A stretch of 64,000 bases of DNA from CAVPFA01 sp963703655 (GTDB lineage Bacteria > Actinomycetota > Acidimicrobiia > Acidimicrobiales > Bog-793), in NCBI GenBank assembly GCA_963703655.1, contig CAVPFA010000004.1, positions 434,001 through 498,000 of the forward strand, read 5' to 3'. The stretch's first letter is position 1; each line of letters starts with the position of its first letter. A program made the translations under genes and the position numbers. The notes beneath the pieces are model-generated. The model had not been told where the DNA came from, ran no database searches, and was given only the letters and a program-made list of their open reading frames with translations. Of the stretch, positions 44,438 to 53,335 are shown in pieces.

Positions 44438-44825
44438 ATGCTCGCGCCGCGGCCATGACCTCCCGGAAACGGTCCTCGGCGAGCGCCTCAGCCGGGGACT
44501 CGTCGTCAAGCTGAGGGTTGAGTCCGATAAACCAGGCCCGGACCGTGTGGGGCGACTCGACGGATAGGACAAGGTGAAATACCTGATAGGCCTCTCGGAG
44601 GCGCCGCTCCATCTGAGGTTGTGGACTGTTCTGACGCTTCGCCCATCGGCCAACACCCTTCGGGTCCGTGATGCCGGCGAGTAGGGCGGTGAGTCGCTGA
44701 CCGAGGTTCTCCTGGAGATACCTTGCAACGTCCCCGATATCAAGACGCACTCCCTCGTTGTGTGCACGCGCGCGTACGTCATCCGGACTGCGGACCGTCA
44801 CTGGACTCACCTCCACTTGGAACAC
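44421..44825 (-). CDS. Xre/MbcA/ParS-type antitoxin
   Basis: A 134-residue partner of the RES toxin. The N-terminal DIGDVARYLQENLGQRLTALLAGITDPKGVGRWAKRQ looks like the Xre-type helix-turn-helix. The C-terminal part (REAYQVFHLVLSVESPHTVRAWFIGLNPQLDDESPAEAL) is the toxin-binding DUF2384 domain with its WF.G.NP motif. The ATG at 44825 follows an A+T-rich upstream region carrying a long inverted repeat. It is expected to neutralise the toxin and repress its own promoter. Confidence 0.85.
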   Translation of the reverse strand: MFQVEVSPVTVRSPDDVRARAHNEGVRLDIGDVARYLQENLGQRLTALLAGITDPKGVGRWAKRQNSPQPQMERRLREAYQVFHLVLSVESPHTVRAWFIGLNPQLDDESPAEALAEDRFREVMAAARAFVAGG

Positions 44826-44882
44826 TCGCTTCTGCCACCGACGATCCTAACAGACTCTCAACCTAATTTGCCAGGTTCTTTT

Positions 44883-44932
44883 CTACCTACGATCCACCTA
44901 TGATTTTACCGCTCCGACCTTATCGCAGGTAG
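44883..44932 (-). promoter_or_regulatory. Inverted repeat upstream of the antitoxin gene
   Basis: CTACCTACGAT (44883-44893) and ATCGCAGGTAG (44922-44932) are complementary at 10 of 11 positions, with 28 bp between them. They lie in a distinctly A+T-rich stretch upstream of the antitoxin start, a plausible autoregulatory operator. Confidence 0.5.
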
Positions 44933-45021
44933 CTGTGGCGAAACAGAGCCGGACACGAGGACCGACACGGGCTGGATCTAAGAATGTCTAAGTAGCAGTC
45001 ACCGGACCTTAGAAAGCGGCG

Positions 45022-45074
45022 GAGGCGCCGCACCTCGCCGAATGGATCGCCCGCGGGCACTAACGGGTTCGCTC
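45022..45074 (+). repeat. Right copy of the 53-bp repeat flanking the toxin-antitoxin insert
   Basis: A second copy of the metallo-beta-lactamase gene's 3' end, reading EAPHLAEWIARGH then TAA, with no gene body in front of it. It differs from 43539-43591 at three positions. It marks the far edge of a 1.4-kb insert. Confidence 0.85.
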
Positions 45075-45079
45075 AGGCG

Positions 45080-45205
45080 CTTCTGCTCAGCGGGCCGGCG
45101 CGCAGGGCCGGCGCGCCGGCGAGGCCGGCGGGACGGGGCCGGCGGACGGTGGGACGGCGAGGCCGGTGGGACCGAGCCGGCGGACGGGGCCGGCCGGCGA
45201 GAGGG
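45080..45205. repeat. GC-rich repetitive spacer
   Basis: Reiterated GGCCGGCG and GGGACGG motifs fill the interval between the 53-bp repeat and the insertion sequence. No gene is seen in it. Confidence 0.5.
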
Positions 45206-45208
45206 CCA

Positions 45209-47035
45209 CCCACATGTTAATACTTTTGTGGGCTACGCAGGCTGTTGCAGTTTGAACCGTGCGACCGACAGGGCGTTCCCAGGCGGTCAGCCATTGTCTT
45301 CGAGGCGGCGAGGGGAATCTTCGTCGGCCGGGCACTCGTTTCCAGGGTTGGGTCCAGGCACCCATCGTTTCCTCAGCCGAGATCAGGCAGTACCGCTCCG
45401 GCTCGGAACATCTTGGTGATGTTCTTGGTGGCGCAGATGAGCTTCCATTCGGCGTCGCAGGCGGCGAGCCCTCGCCGCATGAAGCGCCGATATCCCCGGT
45501 TCTCCTTGATGTCGCCGAACGCCGGCTCGACGGTGCACTGGCGCAGCCCGTAGAGAGCCGCGCCGTCCTCGGTACGCAGGCGATGCTCCATGGCCTCGAT
45601 CGGCGAGGCTTCGGCCGGGGCATCGCCTTCGGCGAAGCCGAGCTCACGGGCCTCCCGGCGCAGCTTCCAGCTCTTGGTGGTGGCGATGAGACGGTCCGGC
45701 CCGTCGGTTCGCAGGTTGTCCTCGGAGAGATATCCGGCGTCAAACAGGATGGTGCCGATGGGTCCTTGGATGCCGGCGGCATCGAGGTCGGCCCGGGTGG
45801 CGGCCATCATCGGCACGCATTGGCCGACGTCGTTGTGGTCGTTTGTGAGCTTGGCGCTCAGCACGATGCCCTGGTCGTTGACGGCTGCCTGGGCGTTGTA
45901 GCCCTGCACCCAGCCGTTGTGGGTCTTCATGACCCGGGAATCAGGGTCTGTCATATTCAGACGTACCGGGGGCGGCGGCGCTGGCGGTGCCGGAGGCGAG
46001 GCCTTCATAGCTTCGAGGCGCCGGCGTGCCCTCGTGGGGCGACCACGCTCAGGCCGGGGAGGGTCTGGCGCTCCTGCTGCCCGAGCGGCATCACGCTGGT
46101 GGCGCCATTCGGCGTTGCGGGCGGCCTGATCGGCCACCGCTCGGAGGAGCTCGGCCTCGGCTCGGGCGAGAGGGTCGGCGCACTTGGGCGGCCTGCCGGT
46201 AACACCCTGGTGCTTGGCGACGGCCTCAGCCTCGGCTGCCGCCCGCTTGGCCCGGGCGGCCTCCTCGGCCGCTTGGCTCGATCGCTCCTGTTCCTCGATG
46301 GCTTGCAGGGCGGCGTCGAGGCGTACTCGGCGCGTGTCCGGGTCGACGAGATCGGGCGGGAGCTCGTCGCCACGCTTGGGGCCGAAGCGCTCGTCTTCTG
46401 TTGCGTCGGCGGCCACGGCCTCGGCCATCATCGTGTCCACCTCTGCCTCGATGTCGGCCCGGGTGCGGTTGGTCTTTCTCGACGCGTTGGCTGCCATCTT
46501 GGTGCCGTCGACCGCCACTACGCCGACGCTCGCCAGGCCGGTGGCGGCGCAGAGGGCGAGCACGTCAGTGAAGAGCTTGGCGACCAGCTCGTCGTTGTCG
46601 GATCGGAAGCGGGCGATGGTGGTGTGGTCCGGGGGGTGGTTGGCGGAGATCACCCGGTAGGCGACGTCGACCTCGCAAAGCTGCTCGATCTTGCGGCTCG
46701 AACGCTGCCCGGTGCAGTAGGCGTACACCAACAGCGCCAGCAGCATGTCGGGGTCGAAGGCCCGTCGCCCGACGCCGTCGTTCGGGTGGCGAGCGTGCAG
46801 GGAGGAGGTGTCGATCCTCTCCACCACGTCGAGCACGAACCATAGGAGGTGCCCAGCAGGGAGCCAGTCGCGCATGTCCGGGGGGACCAAGAACAACTGA
46901 TCTCGGTCCGTTGGCAGATAGCTCAGCGCCATGAGAAATTCTCGGCGGTCAACAGAGCCAGGTGGTGGATCCCTGCCATTGAACGGGCTTCATTTTGCAA
47001 CAGCCTGTACGGCCACAAAACTATTATCAGGTGGG
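45209..47035 (-). mobile_element. Complete IS1182-family insertion sequence
   Basis: The element is bounded by imperfect terminal inverted repeats of about 40 bp. The left end, 45209-45249, runs CCCAC...TTTTGTGG...CAGGCTGTTGCA, and the right end, 46996-47035, carries the complementary sequence. Between them is one uninterrupted transposase gene. I could not identify a clear target duplication. The right end lies 14 bp beyond the hutI stop codon, so the insertion did not break that gene. Confidence 0.85.
45373..46932 (-). CDS. IS1182-family transposase
   Basis: 519 residues, apparently intact. The N-terminal region (PPDMRDWLPAGHLLWFVLDVVERID, FDPDMLLALLVYAYCTGQRSSRKIE, SANHPPDHTTIARFR) is the helix-rich IS1182 leader. 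The DDE-type catalytic strands are VVAVDGTKMAANAS, ILFDAGYLSEDNL and the C-terminal VEPAFGDIKENRGYRRFMRRG. A long Ala/Arg/Glu-rich coiled segment lies in the middle (about residues 190-300). Its length agrees with the family, and it is likely to be functional. Confidence 0.95.
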   Translation of the reverse strand: MALSYLPTDRDQLFLVPPDMRDWLPAGHLLWFVLDVVERIDTSSLHARHPNDGVGRRAFDPDMLLALLVYAYCTGQRSSRKIEQLCEVDVAYRVISANHPPDHTTIARFRSDNDELVAKLFTDVLALCAATGLASVGVVAVDGTKMAANASRKTNRTRADIEAEVDTMMAEAVAADATEDERFGPKRGDELPPDLVDPDTRRVRLDAALQAIEEQERSSQAAEEAARAKRAAAEAEAVAKHQGVTGRPPKCADPLARAEAELLRAVADQAARNAEWRHQRDAARAAGAPDPPRPERGRPTRARRRLEAMKASPPAPPAPPPPVRLNMTDPDSRVMKTHNGWVQGYNAQAAVNDQGIVLSAKLTNDHNDVGQCVPMMAATRADLDAAGIQGPIGTILFDAGYLSEDNLRTDGPDRLIATTKSWKLRREARELGFAEGDAPAEASPIEAMEHRLRTEDGAALYGLRQCTVEPAFGDIKENRGYRRFMRRGLAACDAEWKLICATKNITKMFRAGAVLPDLG

Positions 47036-47049
47036 ACCGCGGCAGGGGT

Positions 47050-48231
47050 TTAGGCGACCACTCGACCGGCACGAACGACGGTGGCCACGAGGTCGACGCC
47101 CGGACGATAGGCAAGATGGGCCGGCGTCGGCGCGTCGAGAACGATCAGGTCGCCGCGAGATCCGGGGCCGAGCGCACCGAGGTCCGCACGGCGAAGGGCA
47201 CGTGCGCCTCCCGCTGTGGCTGCAAAGAGAGCCTCGTCCGGCGTCATGTGCATCTCCCTCACGGCGAGCGCGATGACGAACGGCATGCTGGTGGTGTAGC
47301 TGGTTCCCGGGTTGCAATCGGTCGCGAGGGCGACGGACGCGCCCGAGTCGAGCAAGCGGCGCGCATCGGGGTAGGGCGATCGCGTCGAGAACTCGGCGCC
47401 CGGCAGCAGGGTCGCCACCGTGTCTGATGCGGCAAGCGCATCGATGTCCATCCCGTCGAGATACGTGCAATGGTCGGCCGACGCGGCGCCCATCTCGACG
47501 GCGAGGCGAACCCCCGGACCGCGCGACAGCTGATTGGCATGCACCCGAAGGCCGAGACCGTGGGCGCGCCCGGCTTCGAGGATCTCGCGAGCCGCGTCGG
47601 CACCGAACGCGCCTTCCTCGCAGAAAACGTCGCACCACTGCGCCTTCGGCGCGCAGGCGGCGAGCATCGAGCCGGTGACGAGCCGGACGTACTCGTCCAC
47701 TCTTCCCCGGTATTCCGCCGGCACCACATGGGCGCCGAGGTAGGTCACCTCCTCGGCTACCGTCGCGGCCACCTCGAGGCACCGCGATTCGTCAGCGACA
47801 GTGAGGCCATAGCCCGACTTGGTCTCGAGCGTCGTGGTGCCCTGAGCCTCGGCTTCTCGTGCCAACCGGGCGGCAGTGTCCCTGAGAACCGCGTCAGGAG
47901 CGGCGCGCGTAGCGGCGACAGTGGTCGATATTCCTCCTGCGTCGTAGCGAGTCCCGGCCATTCTCGCAGCGAACTCCTCGACACGATCGCCGGCGAACAC
48001 GAGATGGGTGTGCGAGTCCACGAAACCAGGAACCACGCACCGGCCGGCCGCGTCCAGCATGCGGTCGGCCGCCGGCGAGGTGCCCGCGCCTCCGATCCAG
48101 GTCACCAAACCGTCTTCGACGACGAGGTCGACCTCGCGAAGCTTTCCGAGCGCTCCGTCGCCGAGCTCGGGCCGGTTGGTGACGAGCAACCCGATGCTAC
48201 GGACTAGAAGTGACCCGGCGGGTGGCCTCAA
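47050..48231 (-). CDS. hutI: Imidazolonepropionase
   Basis: A 393-residue amidohydrolase-superfamily enzyme for the third step of histidine degradation. Metal and substrate motifs are VVPGFVDSHTHLVFAGDR, TTTLETKSGYGL, HVVPAEYRG, VHANQLSRGPG and ALATDCNPGTSYT. The N-terminus (LLVRSIGLLVTNRPE) and the closing DLIVLDAPTPAHLAYRPGVDLV complete the fold. The start overlaps the hutF stop by 4 nt. It is the last gene of the operon, and an insertion sequence lies immediately downstream. Confidence 0.95.
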   Translation of the reverse strand: MRPPAGSLLVRSIGLLVTNRPELGDGALGKLREVDLVVEDGLVTWIGGAGTSPAADRMLDAAGRCVVPGFVDSHTHLVFAGDRVEEFAARMAGTRYDAGGISTTVAATRAAPDAVLRDTAARLAREAEAQGTTTLETKSGYGLTVADESRCLEVAATVAEEVTYLGAHVVPAEYRGRVDEYVRLVTGSMLAACAPKAQWCDVFCEEGAFGADAAREILEAGRAHGLGLRVHANQLSRGPGVRLAVEMGAASADHCTYLDGMDIDALAASDTVATLLPGAEFSTRSPYPDARRLLDSGASVALATDCNPGTSYTTSMPFVIALAVREMHMTPDEALFAATAGGARALRRADLGALGPGSRGDLIVLDAPTPAHLAYRPGVDLVATVVRAGRVVA

Positions 48232-49583
48232 GTCGTTGCCCGCCGTTCGTGCAGGCTCCCGAGTGCGTCTTTCATCGCGCGCACGGGGTCCTCGATGAGC
48301 TGATGGCGCCCGGCGACGACGACTCGCCGGCCGCCGACGACGACGTCGGTCACGTCGGCGGCGCTCGCCGCGAACACCAGTGAGGCGACGACGGAGTCCG
48401 CGGTTGTCCCCGCCAGGCGGGGGGAGTCGAGTCCGACGGTCACGAAGTCGGCGAGCGCACCGGGGGCGAGACGACCTGCGTCCGGCCAGCCGAGCGCGCG
48501 ATGACCGGCCGAGGTGGCGGCGCCCAAGAGCGCCTCGGGGGTGTGGATGCCCCGGCGGTAACTCACGAGGCGTTCGTCTAGCTCTATGCCCCGCGCCTCC
48601 TCGAAGAGATCCACCACAGCGTGGCTGTCGGACCCGACGCAGAGCGTGCTCCCGGCCATTGCCAGATCACGGGCAGGGCCGACGCCATCCGCGAGGTCGC
48701 GCTCGGTCGTGGGGCACATGCAAATTGCGACGCCTCCGGATCCGAGAACCCTGATGTCGGGGTCCTCGAGGTGCGTTGCGTGAACGGCGGTCGTCCTCCG
48801 CCCGAGGGCGCCCTCGTCATCAAGGACACGGGTGGGAGTCCGCCCGTACGCGGCCAAACATCCCTCGTTCTCTGCACGCTGCTCGGAGAGGTGCACGTGC
48901 AAGGGTGCCCCCCTCCCCGAAGCCCAAGCCGATACCGATCCGATCGAAGATAGGTCGACGGCGCGAACACTGTGCACCGCGGCGCCGATCCGCGCCGACG
49001 GGCCGCTCCGCAGATCATCGGCGCGGGCGGCCCAGGCGGCAGCGGACCCGTCCCCGAACCGTCTCTGCACGCCTTCGAGCTCGCGATCGAAGCCTCCCTT
49101 GAGGTAGCAGGTGTCGAGAAGAGTGATACGTATGCCGGCGTCGGCCGCCGCCGCGATGAGTGCGTTGCCCATCGCGTTCGGGTCACTGTAAGGCGTGCCG
49201 CCCGGGCCGTGATGCAGATAATGGAACTCCCCCACCGCCGTGACCCCGCTCACGGCCATCTCCGCGTACAACGCCCGGGCGAGCGCGAAGTAGCTCTCTG
49301 GGTCCAGCTCGGCCGCGATCGCGTACATCTGCTCTCGCCACGTCCAGAAGTCTCCCGGGCCGGCTTCGGAACGGCCCCGTAGCGCCCGGTGGAAGGCGTG
49401 CGAGTGCACGTTGGCCAGGCCAGGGAGCGTGACGCCGGCCAGGGCCACCGCGCCGTCCGGACGATCGCAGTCTGGTGTCACCCGGACGAGCCGGTCGCCC
49501 TCGACCTCGAGGAGCACCGATCCCGACACCTGGCCGTCTGCCGGATCTCCTATGAGTCCGAGCTCACAGTGGTAAGACGTCAC
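48228..49583 (-). CDS. hutF: Formimidoylglutamate deiminase
   Basis: A 451-residue amidohydrolase converting formimidoylglutamate to formylglutamate and ammonia. Motifs are LPGLANVHSHAFHRALRGRSE, DFWTWREQMY, VGEFHYLHHGPGGTPY, PLHVHLSEQRAEN, GRTPTRVLDDEGALGRRTTAVHATHL, ICMCPTTERDLADG, and VGSDSHAVVDLFEEARGIELDERL. These distinguish HutF from related deaminases. It is coupled to hutI and lies 49 nt after hutU. Its presence implies the formylglutamate branch, whose next enzyme (HutG-type) is not in the window. Confidence 0.94.
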   Translation of the reverse strand: MTSYHCELGLIGDPADGQVSGSVLLEVEGDRLVRVTPDCDRPDGAVALAGVTLPGLANVHSHAFHRALRGRSEAGPGDFWTWREQMYAIAAELDPESYFALARALYAEMAVSGVTAVGEFHYLHHGPGGTPYSDPNAMGNALIAAAADAGIRITLLDTCYLKGGFDRELEGVQRRFGDGSAAAWAARADDLRSGPSARIGAAVHSVRAVDLSSIGSVSAWASGRGAPLHVHLSEQRAENEGCLAAYGRTPTRVLDDEGALGRRTTAVHATHLEDPDIRVLGSGGVAICMCPTTERDLADGVGPARDLAMAGSTLCVGSDSHAVVDLFEEARGIELDERLVSYRRGIHTPEALLGAATSAGHRALGWPDAGRLAPGALADFVTVGLDSPRLAGTTADSVVASLVFAASAADVTDVVVGGRRVVVAGRHQLIEDPVRAMKDALGSLHERRATT

Positions 49584-49632
49584 CGGAGCCCGCCGACGCC
49601 TGCCCGGACGTCGGCGGCGCCTCGGTTGCCGA

Positions 49633-51345
49633 TCACGCGGGATCGCCGGCGGCGGTCGCCGGGCCGTCGGCGGCGCTCGCCGGGCCGTCGACCGCGTCCA
49701 TCGGTACCCGAACCCCGTAGGCCTCGGCGTGGCGGCGCGCCTCGGGGTAGCCGGCGTCGACGTGCCGCAGCACTCCCGTCAGCGGGTCGTTGGTGAGGAC
49801 GCGCTCGAGCTTCGCCGCCGCGAGAAGGCTGCCGTCAGCGACGCTCACCTGCCCGGCGTGTACGGACCTTCCGATGCCCACTCCTCCGCCGTGGTGGATC
49901 GAGACCCACGACGCGCCTGACGATGTGTTGACGAGCGCGTTCAGCAACGGCCAGTCGGCGATCGCGTCGGACCCGTCAGCCATCGCCTCGGTCTCCCGGT
50001 ACGGCGACGCGACCGAGCCTGAATCGAGGTGGTCCCTGCCGATCACTATGGGCGCGGCGAGCTCTCCCGACGCGACCATGGCGTTGAACTCGAGCCCCGC
50101 CCGATCGCGCTCGCCATGACCGAGCCAGCAGATCCGGGCGGGAAGCCCTTGGAAGGCGACCCGCTCGGAGGCCATGCGGATCCAGCGCGACATCGATTCG
50201 TTCTCGGGGAACATCCGGAGCATCGCCCGGTCGGTCGTCTCGATGTCGCGCGCCTCGCCCGACAAAGCCGCCCATCGGTACGGCCCCTTCCCCTCGCAGA
50301 ACAAGGGACGGATATAGGCCGGGACGAAACCAGGAAAATCGAAAGCCCGCTCGTAACCGCCGAGCAGAGCCTCCCCACGTATCGAGTTCCCGTAGTCGAA
50401 GACCTCCGCGCCGGCGTCGAGGAAGCCGACCATCGCCTCGACGTGGGTGACCATCGACGCACGGGCCCGTTCGGTGAAGGCTCGCGGATCGCGCTCGCGC
50501 TCGAAACCCCAGTCCGCGAACGGGACCCCCACGGGCAGGTACGCGAGCGGGTCATGGGCCGAGGTCTGGTCGGTGACGACATCGACCTCGAGCCCCATCG
50601 ACAGCAGCCTCGGGACGATTTCGGCCGCGTTTCCTTCCAGTCCGATCGACAACGGACGCCTCTCCGCCTTGGCCTCGAGCGCCTTGCGAACGGCGTCCTC
50701 GAGGTTGTCCGCCCCGACGTCCAAATATCGGGTCTCGATGCGCCGGCGGATACGCGACGCGTCGCACTCGATGCACAGCGCGACGCCGCCGTTCATCGTG
50801 ACGGCCAGCGGCTGGGCCCCGCCCATCCCGCCGAGGCCGGCGGTGAGCGTCAGGGTCCCGAGGAGCGAGTCGCCGAATCGCTTGCGGGCGATTGCGGCGA
50901 AGGTCTCATAGGTGCCTTGGAGGATGCCCTGGCTCCCGATGTAGATCCACGAACCAGCGGTCATCTGGCCGTACATGGTGAGACCGAGGGCCTCGAGTCG
51001 GCGGAACTCCTCCCATGTGGCCCATTGCGGCACGAGATTCGAGTTCGCGATCAGAACCCTGGGCGCCCACTCGTGGGTCCGGACGACCCCGACGGGCTTG
51101 CCGGACTGCACGAGGAGCGTCTCGTCGTCGGCGAGTTCGCGCAGTTCACGCGTGATGGCCTCGAAGGCGTCCCAGGACCTGGCGGCGCGGCCCGTTCCAC
51201 CGTAGACAACCAGGCTGTCAGGGTGTTCGGCCACCTCCGGGTCGAGGTTGTTCATCAGCATGCGAAGCGCGGCTTCCTGGGGCCAGCCCTTGCAGGAGCG
51301 CTCGGTGCCCCGAGGCGCCCGCACGAGCCGTGGACCTGCGCTCAT
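49633..51345 (-). CDS. hutU: Urocanate hydratase
   Basis: 570 residues, the NAD-dependent second enzyme of histidine degradation. Characteristic parts are AALRMLMNNLDPEVAEHPD, VYGGTGRAARSW, MYGQMTAGSWIYIGSQGI, LGGMGGAQPLAVTMNGG, DQTSAHDPLAYLPVG, LPARICWLGHGER with the active-site Cys, and HHGGGVGIGRSVHAG. The C-terminus has an extra Gly/Pro/Ala tail. ATG 51345 overlaps the hisN stop. A canonical MIO-containing hutH is absent from the window. Confidence 0.95.
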   Translation of the reverse strand: MSAGPRLVRAPRGTERSCKGWPQEAALRMLMNNLDPEVAEHPDSLVVYGGTGRAARSWDAFEAITRELRELADDETLLVQSGKPVGVVRTHEWAPRVLIANSNLVPQWATWEEFRRLEALGLTMYGQMTAGSWIYIGSQGILQGTYETFAAIARKRFGDSLLGTLTLTAGLGGMGGAQPLAVTMNGGVALCIECDASRIRRRIETRYLDVGADNLEDAVRKALEAKAERRPLSIGLEGNAAEIVPRLLSMGLEVDVVTDQTSAHDPLAYLPVGVPFADWGFERERDPRAFTERARASMVTHVEAMVGFLDAGAEVFDYGNSIRGEALLGGYERAFDFPGFVPAYIRPLFCEGKGPYRWAALSGEARDIETTDRAMLRMFPENESMSRWIRMASERVAFQGLPARICWLGHGERDRAGLEFNAMVASGELAAPIVIGRDHLDSGSVASPYRETEAMADGSDAIADWPLLNALVNTSSGASWVSIHHGGGVGIGRSVHAGQVSVADGSLLAAAKLERVLTNDPLTGVLRHVDAGYPEARRHAEAYGVRVPMDAVDGPASAADGPATAAGDPA

Positions 51346-52136
51346 CGCCGCAGCAACAGTTCGAGGAGCGCCTCGTGGATGCGACCGTTCGTCGCCATCC
51401 CATCGCCGCCGTCGGGCCCCGGCTTGCCCGTGAGATCGGTGAACCGCCCTCCTGCCTCCTCGATGATCACCGGCATCGGCGCCAGATCGTAGAGCTCCGC
51501 TCGCATATCGACCATCGCGTCCGCCCTGCCCGTGGCCACGAGGGCGTATCCGTAGCCGTCACCCCACGTACGAAGTTGAAGACCCGATCTCTTGAGCTCG
51601 AGCAGCACGTTCTCGTCCCAGTCGCCGAAGCTGTACGCGGCGAGGTAGCTCCCCGCCAGCCGGTCGCAGTCGCTCACCTGAGCGGGCGCGCCGTTGAAGT
51701 AGCAGCCCAGGCCTCTCGCGGCATAGACGGTCTCCCCGAGCGCCGGAACGTTGATCACTCCGACGGCGATGCCTTCCTCATCCTCGAGGGCTAGCAGGTT
51801 CGAGTAGAGGCCGACGCCGTGAGTGAAGGCCTTCGTCCCGTCGATCGGGTCGACGATCCAACGGCGACCTGTCTCGCTCGGTTTCTCGACCTCCTCTTCG
51901 CCGAGGATCCCGTCGCCGGGATGCCTCAGCTCGAGCTCCTCGCGGATGAGCCGCTCGGCCTGTCGGTCGGCTTGCGTCACCGGCGTGCCATCAGACTTCC
52001 AGTCGACGGCAAGACCGACCGACCGGAAATAGCCAAGCGTGAGATCGCCCGCCTGGCGGGCGATCTCCACTGCTTCCTCGAGAAGGTGGGCGAGGGGGTC
52101 GTCGGGCAGATGGCTTGGTTTCTCGACTTTGTCCAT
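51342..52136 (-). CDS. hisN: Inositol-monophosphatase-family histidinol-phosphatase-like protein
   Basis: A 264-residue Mg2+-dependent phosphatase. The signature motifs are LGEEEV (metal-binding Glu), WIVDPIDGTKAFTHG (double-Asp metal site) and a late DMRAELYDLAPMPVIIEEAGGRFTDLTG. The subgroup resembles actinobacterial HisN, which completes histidine synthesis, although inositol or fructose phosphatase activity is possible. The ATG has a GGAAGGA site, and the stop overlaps the hutU start. A biosynthetic phosphatase heading a degradative operon is odd and worth noting. Confidence 0.85.
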   Translation of the reverse strand: MDKVEKPSHLPDDPLAHLLEEAVEIARQAGDLTLGYFRSVGLAVDWKSDGTPVTQADRQAERLIREELELRHPGDGILGEEEVEKPSETGRRWIVDPIDGTKAFTHGVGLYSNLLALEDEEGIAVGVINVPALGETVYAARGLGCYFNGAPAQVSDCDRLAGSYLAAYSFGDWDENVLLELKRSGLQLRTWGDGYGYALVATGRADAMVDMRAELYDLAPMPVIIEEAGGRFTDLTGKPGPDGGDGMATNGRIHEALLELLLRR

Positions 52137-52268
52137 CGCGCAATCCTTCCTCGGAGGCGGACTCGGTTGGCAGTCGGCCCAGCGCCAATCCCGAGCCCTT
52201 CGATAGCACGCCTGGGACCGGGGCGTCATGCGCTCAAGGCCTCGTCGGGGACGGTCGATACTCCAAAG

Positions 52269-53333
52269 ATGGCCCCGACCCCTCAGTCTCGCCTGGCTTT
52301 CCGCGCAGGACGATTCGCCGCCCTCGCATGTCTTCCAGTTTTGTTCGCGAGCATTCCGATCGGCGCGACCAGGACAGATGCCGCGGCGGTCGCGGCACCG
52401 AAGGGGCCACCGGTGCCCGGCGCGCCGAAATGCCAGATGTTCCCCGCGAACAACGTCTGGAACACCGACATCTCCAAGCTGCTTGTCAACAAGCACAGCG
52501 CCACCTGGCTGGCGCACATGGACACGTCGACCACCAACCTGCACCCCGACTTCGGGCCAAACGAGGGTGGCTATCCGTACGGGATCCCCTGGACGGTCAT
52601 CAACCCGAGAACCCAGGCGTTCATCCATCTGAGCTTCCAATACGCGAGCGAGAGCGACAGGGGCCCTTATCCGTTCGGTCCGAAGACGCCCATCGAGGGC
52701 GGCGCATCTGCGTCCGGAGACCGTCACGCGCTCATGGTCGATCCCGCAACGTGTGTGCTCTATGAGCTGTACGACGCCCGCTACGTGTCCAGGACGGGCT
52801 CGACCGCCGGTTCAGGCGCCATCTGGAGCCTGAATTCGAACGCGCTGCGGCCCGCCACTTGGACCTCGGCCGACGCGGCAGGCCTCCCGATCCTGCCAGG
52901 CCTCCTGCTCTACCAGGAGGTGCTCTCGGGCAAGGTGGACCACGCGATCCGTTTCACGGCTGAGTGCACGGACGCCGCCTACATCTGGCCGGCGCGCCAC
53001 GAGGCAGGGTCCTGCGGCGCCGAATATCCCCCGATGGGCGCGCGGTTCCGGCTTAGCGCCGGCTTCACCGCCTCGAAGATCTGCAGGGCCGGCTCACCGT
53101 ACTGCGGCCAGCTGGCGGTGATCATCACTGCCATGCAGCACTACGGCCTGATCCTCGCCGACAACGGCAGCAACTGGTACTTCCAGGGAAGCGCCTACCC
53201 GCAGTGGCCGATCACACTCGTCGACATGATGAAGCAGATTCCGGCCAAGGACTTCGTCGCCGTCAACGAATCGTGCCTGCAAGTCGGCGCGAATTCCGGC
53301 GAAGCCTCGACCTCTCGCTGCCCGAAGGGCTGA
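52269..53333 (+). CDS. Secreted protein of unknown function
   Basis: 354 residues. The N-terminus is a signal peptide (basic start, hydrophobic FAALACLPVLFASIPIGA, cleavage probably near the following Ala-rich stretch). The mature part has many Trp/Tyr and several Cys, with segments such as CQMFPANNVWNTDISKLLV, DFGPNEGGYPYGIPW, AECTDAAYIWPARHEAG and MGARFRLSAGF. I recognise it as a conserved secreted type without a known function. It is divergent from the hisN-hut operon. Confidence 0.7.
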   Translation: MAPTPQSRLAFRAGRFAALACLPVLFASIPIGATRTDAAAVAAPKGPPVPGAPKCQMFPANNVWNTDISKLLVNKHSATWLAHMDTSTTNLHPDFGPNEGGYPYGIPWTVINPRTQAFIHLSFQYASESDRGPYPFGPKTPIEGGASASGDRHALMVDPATCVLYELYDARYVSRTGSTAGSGAIWSLNSNALRPATWTSADAAGLPILPGLLLYQEVLSGKVDHAIRFTAECTDAAYIWPARHEAGSCGAEYPPMGARFRLSAGFTASKICRAGSPYCGQLAVIITAMQHYGLILADNGSNWYFQGSAYPQWPITLVDMMKQIPAKDFVAVNESCLQVGANSGEASTSRCPKG

Positions 53334-53335
53334 CG

